Assembly: GCF_051622035.1 (NCBI RefSeq)
Contig: NC_135361.1
Coordinates: 8,561,001 to 8,625,000, forward strand
Direction: 5' to 3'
DNA length: 64,000 nucleotides
DNA from: Arctopsyche grandis
Lineage: Eukaryota > Arthropoda > Insecta > Trichoptera > Hydropsychidae
Numbering within the stretch: position 1 is the stretch's first letter; every line of letters starts with the position of its first letter. The notes under the pieces were generated by a model, which worked only from the letters and a program-made list of their open reading frames with translations, searched no databases and was not told the DNA's origin. Both the position numbers and the translations under genes were made by a program. Shown here piece by piece: positions 44,890 to 56,066 of the stretch.

Positions 44890-45480
44890 CACATTCCTTT
44901 GGCTAGAACTGTGGCATTTAGCTATTCTCCCATTCCTCGCGGCCTCCGTTTCTTAAATTCACTGGATGGTGCCATTGACATTTGTCGCGTCTCTCTTCAT
45001 TCTCTGCACCACTTCCTAAGTTATGGAGGTCGCGACCATTTAGAAAGGTTGAGTTAGTGTTTTTAATTATGATTGTATTATGATTTCATGTTTTATTTGG
45101 TTATCCTTTCCTTATTTAATTTGTATATTTGTATATATAATTTGTTTATTCAACTTGTATTTTTTCCTTTTGTTCTTCTTAATCTTTTTAGCACACTCGT
45201 CGCTTTGGAGCATTCTGTTAGACGAGTGTGCTTGATTAATTGATTTTGTAAAATAAAAATAAAATAAAAACATGCTCTTCTTTAAAACAATGAAGTAGTG
45301 AAGACACGTGTCGTACAATTTTGGTTAGTCAGTGTTTAAGGTGTGCTATAAATCAATAGTGTTACTTATTAAATTAGGTATGCCACAAATCAATGGTACG
45401 ACTTATTAAATTAGGTGTGCCACAAATCAATTGTGTGTATTATATCTAGTGGTTAGTCGACTACATTGATAAGCGAGGTA

Positions 45481-46185
45481 TGTACATAACAGCATGTATA
45501 AAAAATATACTCGATTTCATTAAATACATATGTATATTCTAAATGAACTGAACTTTAAACGTAGTTTGAAAAGGAAAATATTTGTATTGGTTAAATGTAT
45601 AGGAGAGATTAGATTAAAGGGGTAGAAGGATAGGTATGTATGTATGTAGGTGGATAAATAGAAAATGTTTTGCAACGTTTGAAAACGGTTCGAGGAAATT
45701 ATTCTACGGTTTTTACGATGTGAATGAAACGGTTGCATGAGGGTCTGTTGGTCATGTAAAGGCTGACGATATGCTGCAAATGACGCTTGAGACTAAATTC
45801 AGGACGGTAAACGCTTCCACACATTGGCGTCTCATACTTGCGTCAGCGTCAGAAGAAAAACGAAAAAGTTGCGGGAAATCGAAGAAAATTCCCGTTTTTG
45901 AAATGCTTCACAAACACGATACAACGTTGCGAATATATCTCTATAAGTATATCAAATACGTATATACATAGTATGTACATATGTACGTACATATGTACGT
46001 ACATATGTATATATATATATTTTTAATGTTTTTAAATCACATAAACTGAATCCTTACCAAGGGGATTAGGCTAAATGTAGCATTACAATCAAATGCTTTT
46101 AAGGTTTTGGTGCATATTTACTATAATATAATTGAATTCATTATATGAGCCGTTATATTTGAATTTGGCTTATATTTGAAGTCCA
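45481..46185. other. Intergenic, nothing recognised
   Basis: It contains a palindromic (TATGTACGTACA) patch near 45970-46015. Confidence 0.5.
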
Positions 46186-46189
46186 CTGT

Positions 46190-46425
46190 TCTTCATTTCG
46201 AGAAATATTTCGCAAAAAATTAAATATAATGTTTTCCGTTGAATAATATTTGAAAATACTGGTGGCCTTTAATACGTTTATTCTTGTTTTGCGAGATTCT
46301 AGACATATCGAATTAAAATACGAGATCACAATTTATGAATTAAGTCAAACAGAAATGTTTTTGGAACTAAAAATTGGATTTCCGCCACTTTCGAATGTAT
46401 GTAAGGGCTCATATATATGTAGATA
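46190..46425. repeat. Dispersed repeat, partner at 53545-53705
   Basis: Shared order: TTCATTTCGAGAAATATYTC, 'AATATAATGTTTT', 'AAAATACTGGTGGCCT', 'AACAGAAAT', 'AAAATTGGA', 'GGCTCATATA'. No coding potential. Confidence 0.65.
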
Positions 46426-47629
46426 TATTCTAATATAATATGAAACTTTATATGTTTAAGAAACGGGACAGAGGAGTGCGTTATCAATTTCTAGTTTAGA
46501 AAGAACTTTTGGTTTTAGAAAGTTTATCCCAGACGTGGTCCGAAGCGACTGTAATGAATTTTCAATTTTATACCGTTCACCACTCTCCACGTAGTTTTAT
46601 CACTGAAAAATAAACAACCAGTTTTAATTTATATCTCCAAGTGAAATTCGTACGGAATTATGTGTAGCATAAATATTTAAGTTGTCCTCCACTTTAAACG
46701 GTAATTTCGACTCGATGGCCCTTGAAATCAAACTCGCTAGAGTTTTTGACGCTCGTTTGTGTACACACGTTCGTATACGCATACATGCATACATACATAA
46801 ATACACGTACACATACAAGGTTAATGAAAATTCCTCTTCATGAGGATTAATGAGACGACGAAAGCCTCGGAAGCTTGGGAAAGGGGAGGAGAGAGGAGTA
46901 GGAAGACGCCCCGCTTCAAAAGCGACTCAAGAATGTTGTTGCCACGCAGCAGACCAAAAACGCGCGTCGCACAGATTGTTGGCAAATTCTTCGCATTGTT
47001 ATTGCTACGTTTCCATGCGAAATTTTCATTTCGGAAAATGGTTCCTACGATGGGAGTTCGGTTCTCGACTTTCGACTGAAGAAGTGGGCGTTAAAGCCTC
47101 GAGCGGATAAGTTCCTCTCGCGCTCCTTGAAGATGCATCTACCAAACGGTTGTTGATCTCTGTGCAGGCTGCACTCTGTCTCTCTCTCAGTATAATGACC
47201 TTATATTAAAGGTAGGTGGGTGGTGTGGGTGGATTTGAGGGTTGGTGGTTGGTTGTCAGTGCGGTTAGGCGTTATTGCCATCGTGCACCGAACGCGATAA
47301 TATCCTCATAATGTACCGCTAAACTCGCCGTAATGAATACGCGCTGTGCGACTGGTTTGACTATATTAAACGGTTTTTTTTTGTAGTATATCAGACGAGG
47401 ATAATATAGTTGAAATCGTGTTAAGTATGTATTCAAATTTTTAATGTCAAAAATAATTTATTTCAATATTATATAAGGAACTCAACACAAGTTCAATTGC
47501 CTAAGATATTGTAAATGATTATGTAATGTTTTATTAGTGAGTCCAAATCCTAACATAAAAAAATCATTTGATTTTGTAGATGGTTATATGTTGATTGTGA
47601 TTGTGATTGGAAAATACAGAACGATCGTT
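46426..47629. other. Intergenic with a CpG-richer block at 46840-47350, no gene recognised
   Basis: Two overlapping plus-strand frames of about 80 residues at 46840-47110 have no domain. Confidence 0.45.
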
Positions 47630-47710
47630 TCCTGCCAGAGTTTGTCAGTTTAATCCGATTATAAATTTTGATCCTTTCTAATATAAAATTGGCTCAAATT
47701 TATAAATAAA
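47630..47710 (+). mobile_element. SINE central-domain fragment
   Basis: GATCGTTTCCTGCCAGAGTT then degenerate remainder; head and tail missing. Confidence 0.4.
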
Positions 47711-48894
47711 TAATAATATACATATTTAATGATACTTAGAAATCTATTTCTGTAAAAAATAAAATATTAGATTGAGTAGTCATAAAATCAGATTTCAATT
47801 GATATTTTATAATAAAAAAATGGTGATTTAACAATAAATTTGTGTTATTTTATGAAAATGTCTTTCAATATTTTTTCGTATTATTCACGTGAAGATTTTT
47901 ATGTAAAATTTATTTTTTTAAATGACAAGTTTTTATTTATTTATTTTACATAATTAATTCCATGATTGATCAGCTTCTATGAATGGAGAGACATTTTTAA
48001 TGTTCATCAAGCGTATAAGTCTATATAAAAGTTTACAAATGAAATGTTTGAAATACTAATAATTTATTTATTTATTCAAAGAAAAAAAACAGAAATAAAC
48101 AGCATTACAAGGTTTATAGTATTGACAACAAATAATTTTCTAAAGATAATTAACAAAAATGAAAACAAAAACATGATGAAAAGCATTTAATAATGGTAGA
48201 TATGGGATATATTATATGTATGTATGTACATATTTATTTAGAAAAACAAACAATACAAATTTAAAGCAATAAAAGGATTAATATGAGGGAGAATATTGCT
48301 AAAATGAGATCTTTATAAAAGGGAATTACAGGAATAGTTGGTAGAACAGGGATAAATGTGAAATAATGAAGAATTACCATCCTATTCCAAAGTCCAATTA
48401 GAAGGGATATGATTGGACTTTGGAATAGGATTTTACTTAATAAATAAGGACCATCAATTATATAAGTCAAAAGCTTAAATAAAAAACATAAATCATAAAT
48501 TTTCATCCTAAATTGTAAGGAAACGAAACGATCATTGTGAAAAATCTGGAATTGCAGTAGGATTGGAATTTTTATTAATCCGTTCTAAATTATAAGCATA
48601 TGTATGTATGTACATATATGCGATAGAAAGGATTCCAAAAAATACTAGCAAATTCCAAAGATGACTACTTGCAAATTAAATGGAAAGCATGGCAACAGTA
48701 TTATGTGATTTAAAATGTATATATGTATGTATGTATATGTTTGTAAAAGGGATAATATATGTATGTAGTTGTAAAAAATAAATGTCTATATTTTAGACTA
48801 TTTTCATATGTTAAAAATAATACTAATGTAATTTTATAGTAAAGTTTACATAATGTTAGCAACTTTCATGAAGAATTTTCACCGTCTGTATTTT
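47711..48894. other. AT-rich intergenic with a 20-bp hairpin at 48379
   Basis: TTTA-rich stretches near 47935 and 48062 could be LINE/SINE tail remnants on the minus strand, but no body is recognised. The 81-residue minus frame at 48261-48506 spans the hairpin and has no domain. Confidence 0.45.
48379..48431. repeat. Perfect 20-bp inverted repeat, 13-base loop
   Basis: ATCCTATTCCAAAGTCCAAT (48379-48398) and its exact reverse complement (48412-48431). Confidence 0.95.
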
Positions 48895-49110
48895 TACATA
48901 CCTCTTTTATGTTTCACTTACGATTATTATTAAGAAAAATTTTTGCCTCTTATCCGATCGTTTTCATACTTTGCCATATTGATCAGTTTGGTCATCAATA
49001 TAAGTAAATGTAACCTCCGCCATAACGATAGAGATAGAATATCGTTTAAGACGGAGTTTGAAGTTTGCAAATTTTAAATCTGGGTGACGTCTATATAGTC
49101 TTATTTTTAT
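48895..49110 (+). mobile_element. Repeat family C, fragment
   Basis: TTACATACCTCTTTTATG, 'CTTATCCGATCGTTTTCATA', 'TTTGGTCATCAATATAAGTA', then divergence. Confidence 0.7.
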
Positions 49111-50084
49111 ACATACATAGATGGCGGTAGTAAAATAAAATTATTGGTATTTTTATTCAAAATAATAATTTATATATCTTAATATTATACATATATAAAA
49201 CTAAAAAAGAGGTTTGTTTTTAAAAAACTTTTTACTTATATATTAGATTAATTTATGACTAATTTTTGTGAATTCTCTTTTGACTATAAATTCAGATGTA
49301 CATACATACACATGTTTGTGTTGTAGTGAGATGATGATGGGATCGGGCACAATTAGTGAATAAACACGGCGCCGGCCCTGTCCTAACGATCCAATCTAAT
49401 GGGGATTTCCGCGTGTATCGCGCTTTCGCGAATTTTCATAATGCGCGCGATCGCTAATGAGACACGACTCTGATTTTCTCGAGAGTTTTCCGACTCCATT
49501 GTGATAAGCCATTGTGTGTTTAACGAGATTGGAAAATTGGAAATGTTCGCTTATTACGACGGAGCGACGACGCCTTTATCATTATCGACGTGTAGTTAGT
49601 TCGTCGTTTGCTATTCGCGAGATAATTTTACATGAGAAGGATTCGACAAATGCGAAATACGTCATTATCGCGACAGCGTCATCGTCTTCTATTTTATGTA
49701 TGGTGCGATATTATTTGACGAATGGATTAGCTTGTATAATATTATCGGTGCTACTTTAGTATGCGGTCTACCTTCACATATCTACTTTAGTATGCGATCT
49801 ACCTTCATGTTTTTACTTTGATATGCGGTCTCACTGTCTCTGTTCTCGCGTGTGACACCGAGACTGAATAATACCGACCCAAACAACCTAATCTTAAATG
49901 AATAGGGTCAACTTTAACTTGCTTAACCTATCCTGACCCTTAAATAAATAGGTGTTGGCTGCTAAGATATATATTTTTTTAAAGTTTTATTTCATCAATA
50001 TTTTAACAAAATTTCTGACTTTAAAAATTTGCTGGATAATTAATTATAAGTGTTTTAAAGAAATAGAATCACAATACATAGAGA
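49111..50084. other. Intergenic; CpG-richer unique block at 49340-49860
   Basis: Includes a short repeat TACTTTAGTATGCGRTCTAC at 49751 and 49782. The 81-residue frame at 49514 has no domain. Confidence 0.45.
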
Positions 50085-50322
50085 TAGTATGTAACCATTG
50101 ATTCAAATACTCATTTTTGACACAGCAATACTAGATTTTGAGTTAAAGACTGCAAAAGCGAAAAATCTGTGAAAATTGCGCATTTTTTTAAACGTCTATG
50201 TATATATATCTCATAAACGAGACAAAGCCAACAAAAACTATCATCTTCGAACTTAATATGTTATATTTAGGATATATTGATTACACTCCGCTCCAGTAAT
50301 TCCTTTTTGTTGCTCTGTGTAA
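50085..50322. mobile_element. MITE, inverted copy of 25319-25644 (partial)
   Basis: The reverse complement shows ACACAGAGCAACAAAAAGGA, 'GGAGTGTAATCAATAT', 'TTTAAAAAAATGCGCAATTT' and 'CTAGTATTGCTGTG' in the order of 25319-25530. The second terminus is not seen. Confidence 0.55.
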
Positions 50323-51671
50323 TCAGATGAAGCATTGAAATTATGTTTTCGAGATGATTAAAAAAAAATAAAAAAAATGTATACCTATCCCAAATTGTAC
50401 GTCGCGAAAAGTGGGCCGTTCGTTCGGTGATTTCTCATTAAAAGTTTAGATTCGATGATTTCTATTTTCTCGACGTTTTCACTTTGATCGGAACGGGGGT
50501 GACCGGGGGGGGGGGGGGGGGGTGGAAAAAACCGTTTGACGAGGGCCCTAAATAAAGGACGAACGGTGAAATTAAATTCGTGCCAATCGGGAATAATTAA
50601 AGGCGAGTTTTCCTTGACGCGGCTGAGAAATGGGACGCGCTGTGGAAACAGGACAGTCACGTCACAACATCAGCTCGACGAATAGTTCGGTGCATAGTTC
50701 GCGTGAACTTTCTCGATTATCGTCGACGATAAGTTTCGATCTGACGTTTCGGAGACGATTTGTACCTACCCTCGAGGTCGGGAGGAAAATTGTCGTTGAA
50801 CCACCCCCCCCTCCGAAGCCTTCCACCCCTCCTCGAAGCTGAACGCTGATGAATATCTGAAAATACCAACCCTTATCGCGACATTTACATTTCCAAAATC
50901 CACTTTATTATATTGCGGAACATATAAAAGCTTTTATATGGCTCAAAATGTAATATGGGGTGGTATTTATTATATGTGGGGTGGATATCGAATTTGTACC
51001 TAGTTCTTTTTAAGCGCGAGTTAGATTTTTTCTCGTGGGACCTTTTTTAGTTGTTGTTCTGTAGATTTAAAGTTAGATATGTATGTATGTATGTATTCAT
51101 GTAATTTTTGGTATCATGTCTGTCTCTACGACGAATTCGTATAAAATAAGCTAATTTTTCACAAAGACGATCAATCGTTATTTACTCGTAATGTCTTCCA
51201 AATATTGTCTGCCGTACTATTCTGGTAAATTTTAAGGGTATTATCGAGATTTGATCCTTTGTTTTTCGAGTCTTAAGCCGAATGCTCTAACGAATCCCAT
51301 TTTGCTGTCGTTTACTTATATAAGAGTAATGTATTTTCACATTTATTGTATAATATATTATATTATATAATATTTTATATTTATTGTAAAATATATTATA
51401 AATATATCGATTAGTTATAGTTTCGGTATATTTGATTTTTTTACTAAATTTTTGTGTTTTTGGTTAATTATTTAATAAATTTGGTATTGAATTAAAAAAA
51501 ACTGTAGTCATTATCACTTTATTTGATATTTTTCTACATATAGTACCTATTTATTTAGTAAAAATTTGTGAAGTCTCTAATAAATGTAACTGATATTGGA
51601 AAATTCTTACTATGCGAACTATGTAGTACTATGACCGAGGAAATCATATTAGATTTGCATATCAGTTAAAT
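50323..51671. other. Intergenic; CpG-richer part at 50390-50860 with a poly-G run
   Basis: Poly-G at about 50505-50522. Frames of 70-91 residues are present without domains. Confidence 0.45.
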
Positions 51672-52018
51672 CGATGCGGTGCAAACGATCGAAAAGCGCC
51701 AGATAGACTGAACCACAGATTAACGACACGTGTACCTTATGCGTGCGCACTGCTCGCACTTATACTTAACGAAATCTACCTACCATATACTTTAGTTCCG
51801 AATTTTTCCTTATTAAATTATTAAAAACTCGCCAGAAAGATCCAACTCAATTTTAATAATTACCATTTTAATAATTGCATATGTGCACATCGAAAGGTTA
51901 CTCGTCATCTGATGTGCAATTTTTCATTCGTGAAGTCGAGAATTGCGTTTGAAGCAGCCATCCAGTTAATCGGTGGTTCAATCTGTCTGGCGCTTTTCGA
52001 TCGTTTGCACCAAACCCC
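51672..52018. mobile_element. MITE with ~45-bp TIRs and 8-bp target duplication
   Basis: The arms contain GGTGCAAACGATCGAAAAGC then GCCAGAYAGAYTGAACCAC, inverted at the right end. AGTTAAAT occurs directly before (51664-51671) and after (52019-52026). An 8-bp duplication fits hAT, P or Merlin groups; the termini (CGATGCGG / CCCC) do not settle which. There is no transposase in 347 bp. Confidence 0.85.
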
Positions 52019-52026
52019 AGTTAAAT

Positions 52027-53544
52027 AAATAAGCATTGATCTACATAAAAGTAATAGTAAATGTATACAAACAATGAAGACTGTTTTTTTCTTGGAACCG
52101 ATATCTCAAATATTGTGTTTGAAAATAAAACGTATTGTACATACATATGTACATATGCACATAGATACAAGTAGGAAGTGAATGTCGTTAAAATATAGCA
52201 ATAAATGATAAAAAAGTTCCACATGCACATGTTCGTATTTACATACTTAAGTATTCTAACTTATTTAGGTTCACATCATTTATATTGCACAAAGAGCCCC
52301 CTATATCAGCTCTCACATTCCCATGAACCTCGTGAATCATTTGGTGCCTATAAAAATGTGGACGAAAATATTGAGTTGACCTCAACAATTTTTTACGGCC
52401 GCATTCATAGTTAGTTTTGGCAGTTGTTGATAAAGCGAAGGGCAGGGCGTGTCGAGGAATATTAATGGCGTCAAGTAGGAAATGATGTAAAGAAAAGTTT
52501 TTGTGTTGCCCACTTCTTCCTGGTCGTCCTTTTATATAAAAATATGGAACCGGCCCTGTAAACAACAGCAACCACCCCCTCCCTCCAACCCACCCTCCTG
52601 TCTCCAAAGGGTCTCTCTCTTTTTATTGTATACAGCCTTGTCGCTCGGGATGATGATGATTAATATACATATAATATATGTGTAAGACACTGGAGCTTCG
52701 GCGAAATCATTAGCCTCCATTTTGATAGCGAATAATAACATATTTTAAAGTGAAAGAAAATATAAATGCTTGCGTACGCAAAAAAAAGGTACTGACAGGG
52801 CTGGGTAACCTTATTTTTAATGAATCGTCACGTGTGAACAATATGTATTTTAAAATATATTTTTTGAGAATTATCAATTATGTTTGATAGTTGAATGGAA
52901 TTTCAACATTATTTTATTAAAATTAAGTAAATTAACTTATTAGTGAATTTTATTTAATTCCAGGGCTGTGGAGTTCAAACTCTGATTCCAACTTTAACGT
53001 TTCAAAGTAAGATTCACATTTCTTGTCAACGTTTAAAATTGTTAGTAATTAAAATAATAGCTATTTTCAAAATATAAAAAAATTAAAAAAATCATACAAA
53101 ATTTACATGTAAATTCTAAATATTTAAATTTGTTTTTCAATAAAATTGGAGACAAGTTGACACACACCGTAATACTAATAATGGAAAAAAAATTATAAAA
53201 AGGAGTCGGAGTCAGTTAATTTTTCATGAATGTGACTCAGACCCCACAGCCCTGTTTAATTTACAACATTTTTGTCTTGTGTTTAATAAGGAAAACTTTG
53301 AAAAAAAAAACAAAAGTTAAATTTCAACCCCAAAAAATTAGGTTTTAACCCCAAATGTGTACGATTTTATGTCATATTTATTCAAGATTTTCAATTTTTT
53401 CTTATTATTTATTATTTTATTATTAAAGAAAATATACATATCAACTTAATAACAAAATTATTTGAAATGTCACGTTAGATAATTTTTTTAAGTGGAAGTA
53501 CCTAAAATGTTTATATTACAAATTTTTTTTATAAGTTTCGTTCA
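52027..53544. other. Intergenic, nothing recognised
   Basis: AT-rich, with C-rich stretch near 52560-52600. Frames lack domains. Confidence 0.5.
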
Positions 53545-53705
53545 TTTCGAGAAATATCTCGTAAAACATTAAATATAATGTTTTGCGTTTAACAATATTT
53601 AAAAATACTGGTGGCCTAAGTGATATTAATTTGTAAATTAAATCGAACAGAAATAGTGTTTTAGGAATTGAAAATTGGAAGCCACTTTCAAATATATCGG
53701 CTCAT
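53545..53705. repeat. Dispersed repeat, partner of 46190-46425
   Basis: Same block order as 46190-46425; diverged and shorter. Confidence 0.65.
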
Positions 53706-54629
53706 ATACACAAATGTATATACATACAAGAAGTATTGTCGTGAGGATTAAAGGTAAAAATTTTCATGAATACTTTTTGAAAGGAAAATGTTTGTAGAGC
53801 TCCCGTGGCTTTATTGAAAAATGGGTTGCCTACCCCTGTTCTATCTAGTCTGGAAAAAGAGATAGGGCTATTGGACGGTTGGGTTATGTATGCGGTATGT
53901 GTGTAGCACTGGTAGGGGAATTCGGCATTAAAACGAAGATAAAACTATTCCGTTCTTGGTTTACGTTAATGGGATTCTTTGTGTGTAGTTCCAGAGGACA
54001 ATGGTCGAGCTCGGGGGCCTCAGGGGCCACCCTCCCGGGGACCTGGGGGGCCTCACGGTTCGTTAACCTTATTGTCGCATAAATATCCGAATAAAGTAGC
54101 CCCCCGGAATCCGATAGTGTTACAATAGTCATTAAGGCCCTGTCGCCTGGAAAAGCTCATCTCATTATAGGCGTCGAAAGCGGCCTCCTTTGTTACTAAC
54201 ACACACATTATATTACGCATTTACACACGCAAAGTGTCCGAAAAGCCACTACGTTCGTATTATGTAATTTCTAAGTGAGAAGAAATCCGCTCGAGCGAAA
54301 CCCTGTCGTTATAATTTGTGGAAATTTTTACACACTATGTCACGTTCGAGATGTATGTACATATGTACGTATGTATGTCGTAAACAGGCGAGTGCAACAG
54401 GTGCACTTTCACAGGGATCAGAACAAATGACGCAAATTTCGCTAGAAGTAAAACGTTTTCATTGAAATGTGATATAGTACATATCTTTAAATTATGTTCC
54501 TATGTATAATGAATCATGTTTAAGTGTTTGCTTTTTACAATGCTCTTCTAAGTTTTACTTCGCCTTTTACTATTTCCTACATTCTTCTGATCGGTTTGAA
54601 ACTTTGGCATTTTGCGCGGTTTGATCACT
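53706..54629. other. Intergenic; CpG/GC-richer block at 53860-54340
   Basis: A GGGGCC-rich patch at 54015-54055 and 'CATTAAGGCCCTGTCGCCTG' at 54132. Frames of 67-82 residues run on both strands without domains. Confidence 0.45.
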
Positions 54630-54636
54630 GATAGAG

Positions 54637-55071
54637 TTTTTTTTATTATTAAATGCTTTTTATTATTACTAAGTTATGTTCAAAATACATATTATATCAA
54701 TTTTAATAGCTACTGATTTACTGATCATTTTCTATTTTACAATTTAATTTAATTTGGTTAGTAATCATTGTATTATATTATTCTAATGTTAATGTACAGC
54801 ATAATAGAAACAAAGAGCTCAAAAACCTATTTACAATTCTTATAAATGCTCATAATACATCTAATACATAATATTAATTAAAAATTCTCAAAAGCCGACG
54901 ATCTAAAACAGATTGTGTTTAGGTTATCTGGGTTTATACCTGAAGGGTATATACATTTTGTTGTAATGATCGAGATTTTTCACAAGTGTGTTAGTATGGT
55001 TATTAGTGATTCTGTCATAGAATCTACTGGTTAGTTTGTTAGTAATGGCTGTAACTAACGTAATATTATCC
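54637..55071 (-). mobile_element. Jockey-like LINE 3' end with short RT C-terminus
   Basis: The minus strand matches 21400-21828: degenerate C-terminal codons (ACAAACTAACCAGTAGATTC, 'CTAATAACCATACTAACACA', 'CCCTTCAGGTATAAACCCAG') then the 3' UTR and poly-A. GATAGAG at 54630-54636 and 55072-55078 may be the target duplication. Confidence 0.8.
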
Positions 55072-55124
55072 GATAGAGATTTGAATTGCTTCGGGTAGTT
55101 CGATGGTGAAAAATTATCGTAATT

Positions 55125-55592
55125 TTATTCAATCAATCAATGTACACTCGTCATTATAGATCACTCCAATGGGACGAGTGTACTATACACACTGAACAAG
55201 AAATACCAAATTATATATAAATACATAATTATTATGTAATTCGAAATAACATATGACATCTATGCTCAAACATTGCAAACATCGTATACAATACGCTCAA
55301 TTAACATTTATACAACAATACGAATTTTTATATAACAATCATCCACAGAGACATCTACGGAGAGAAACAGAATAAACTCAAGATTTTTCGAGAGAAACGG
55401 GTAGGGAAAGCCAATTTCGCAGGTACCATTTCAGTGAAAATCATAAAAATTGGCAACGATCTGATGGAAACTCTGATAGGAAGCGATCGACCTGGTTACA
55501 AACCAAGGTCTGGCCAGCAGCAAGCAGTGTGACTCGAACTCATAGCCACACTGACCATAGCAAGATATGCTAACCACTAGTCCATGCTATTG
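55125..55592 (-). mobile_element. SINE, full length, tail type 1
   Basis: Minus strand: box A GCATGGACTAGTGGTTAGC, box B ATGAGTTCGAGTCAC, 'GGCCAGACCTTGGTTTGTAA', 'CGATCGCTTCCTATCAGAG', 'CACAGAGACATC' region, then tail GTACACTCGTCCCATTGGAG and GATTGATTGAATAAAA. Confidence 0.8.
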
Positions 55593-55689
55593 GTTAGTAA
55601 ACATGTTTAAGAATACAAAAATTTTGAAAACAGATAGTTCATTCACTGCAAATAGCCAGTAGTCTTGTTGGTTTGACTTTCCGCCCCCT

Positions 55690-55785
55690 TTACTTTAATT
55701 GTTTAAACGGCTATAACTTTATCTTTTTCACACTATATCTTATAAAATTTGCATTATAGGCTCTCAATACCTCTCACATATATTT
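55690..55785 (+). mobile_element. Repeat family C, small fragment
   Basis: TTTAATTGTTTAAACGGCTA, 'ATATCTTATAAAATTTGC', 'TATAGGCTCTC' align with 34935-35010. Confidence 0.6.
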
Positions 55786-55808
55786 TTACTTCACTGAGAT
55801 GTTATATA

Positions 55809-56066
55809 GCCAGTAGTTGGGCTTGGTGGTTGGGCTTTTGCCAAGCACGGAGGGCGTAGGGTTCGATCCCGTGAGTTGACCTCGATTGAAAAGAAATTAT
55901 TCCGAGTATATTATCTATAATGCTGCTGGTCAGACTTCGATATTTGTGACTCCAAATCGATCGTTTTTTATCAGAGTTCTTCATTCATTAAATTAGCTAA
56001 AAGCCGTCCTACCCACTATGTCACCGCTATTTGAGTATGATTTATGTGCAATAAAATTTATATACA
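55809..56066 (+). mobile_element. SINE (head and centre)
   Basis: Head with GCTTGGTGGTTGGGC (box A-like) and GTAGGGTTCGATCCCGTG (box B), then 'CTGGTCAGACTTCGATATTT', 'ATCGATCGTTTTTTATCAGA', 'ACCCACTATGTCACCGCTAT'. No terminal hairpin tail remains. Confidence 0.75.

Larger units (their letters stand above)
43276..45257 (+). pseudogene. CR1-like LINE (family A), RT domain with YADG, interrupted
   Basis: Plus-strand reading gives RT motifs 'GVPQDSNLGPLLFNLFVNDI' and 'FSLYADGLKLY', where the catalytic YADD is YADG, so the enzyme is dead. A 10-bp duplication (CGATTCTGAA twice, near 43426-43445) shifts the frame. The frame then continues at 43510 ('NISKCKVMCYSRSRS', 'LVRSILEYASMIWNP', 'LELVQRRFLRLLYKEQYGIY'). 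Family C interrupts it at about 43970-44889. The C-terminus resumes at 44890-45057 ('HIPLARTVAFSYSPIPRGLR', 'FLNSLDGAIDICRVSLHSLH', stop). The 3' UTR ends in a GCACACTCGTC/GACGAGTGTGC hairpin and A-rich tail at 45190-45257. Confidence 0.8.
42990..45480. mobile_element. LTR-like element, copy 3, carrying a LINE nest
   Basis: The left part is 42990-43275 (TGTTACGTTCTAATGAAATA start, 'TACGTAGAACTGCTTCACTT', 'CTAACAATAATGAGTTTAT'). The right part is 45258-45480 (TTCTTTAAAACAATGAAGTA, three ~36-bp TTAGGTGTG units, 'GGTTAGTCGACTACATTGAT'). A CR1-like LINE separates them at the position where copy 1 has the RTE fragment. Confidence 0.65.

Noticed and set aside
50505..50522. Poly-G runs (also 23502-23519) as functional sites
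   Set aside because: Homopolymer runs of this length are prone to sequencing and assembly error, so no function is claimed.
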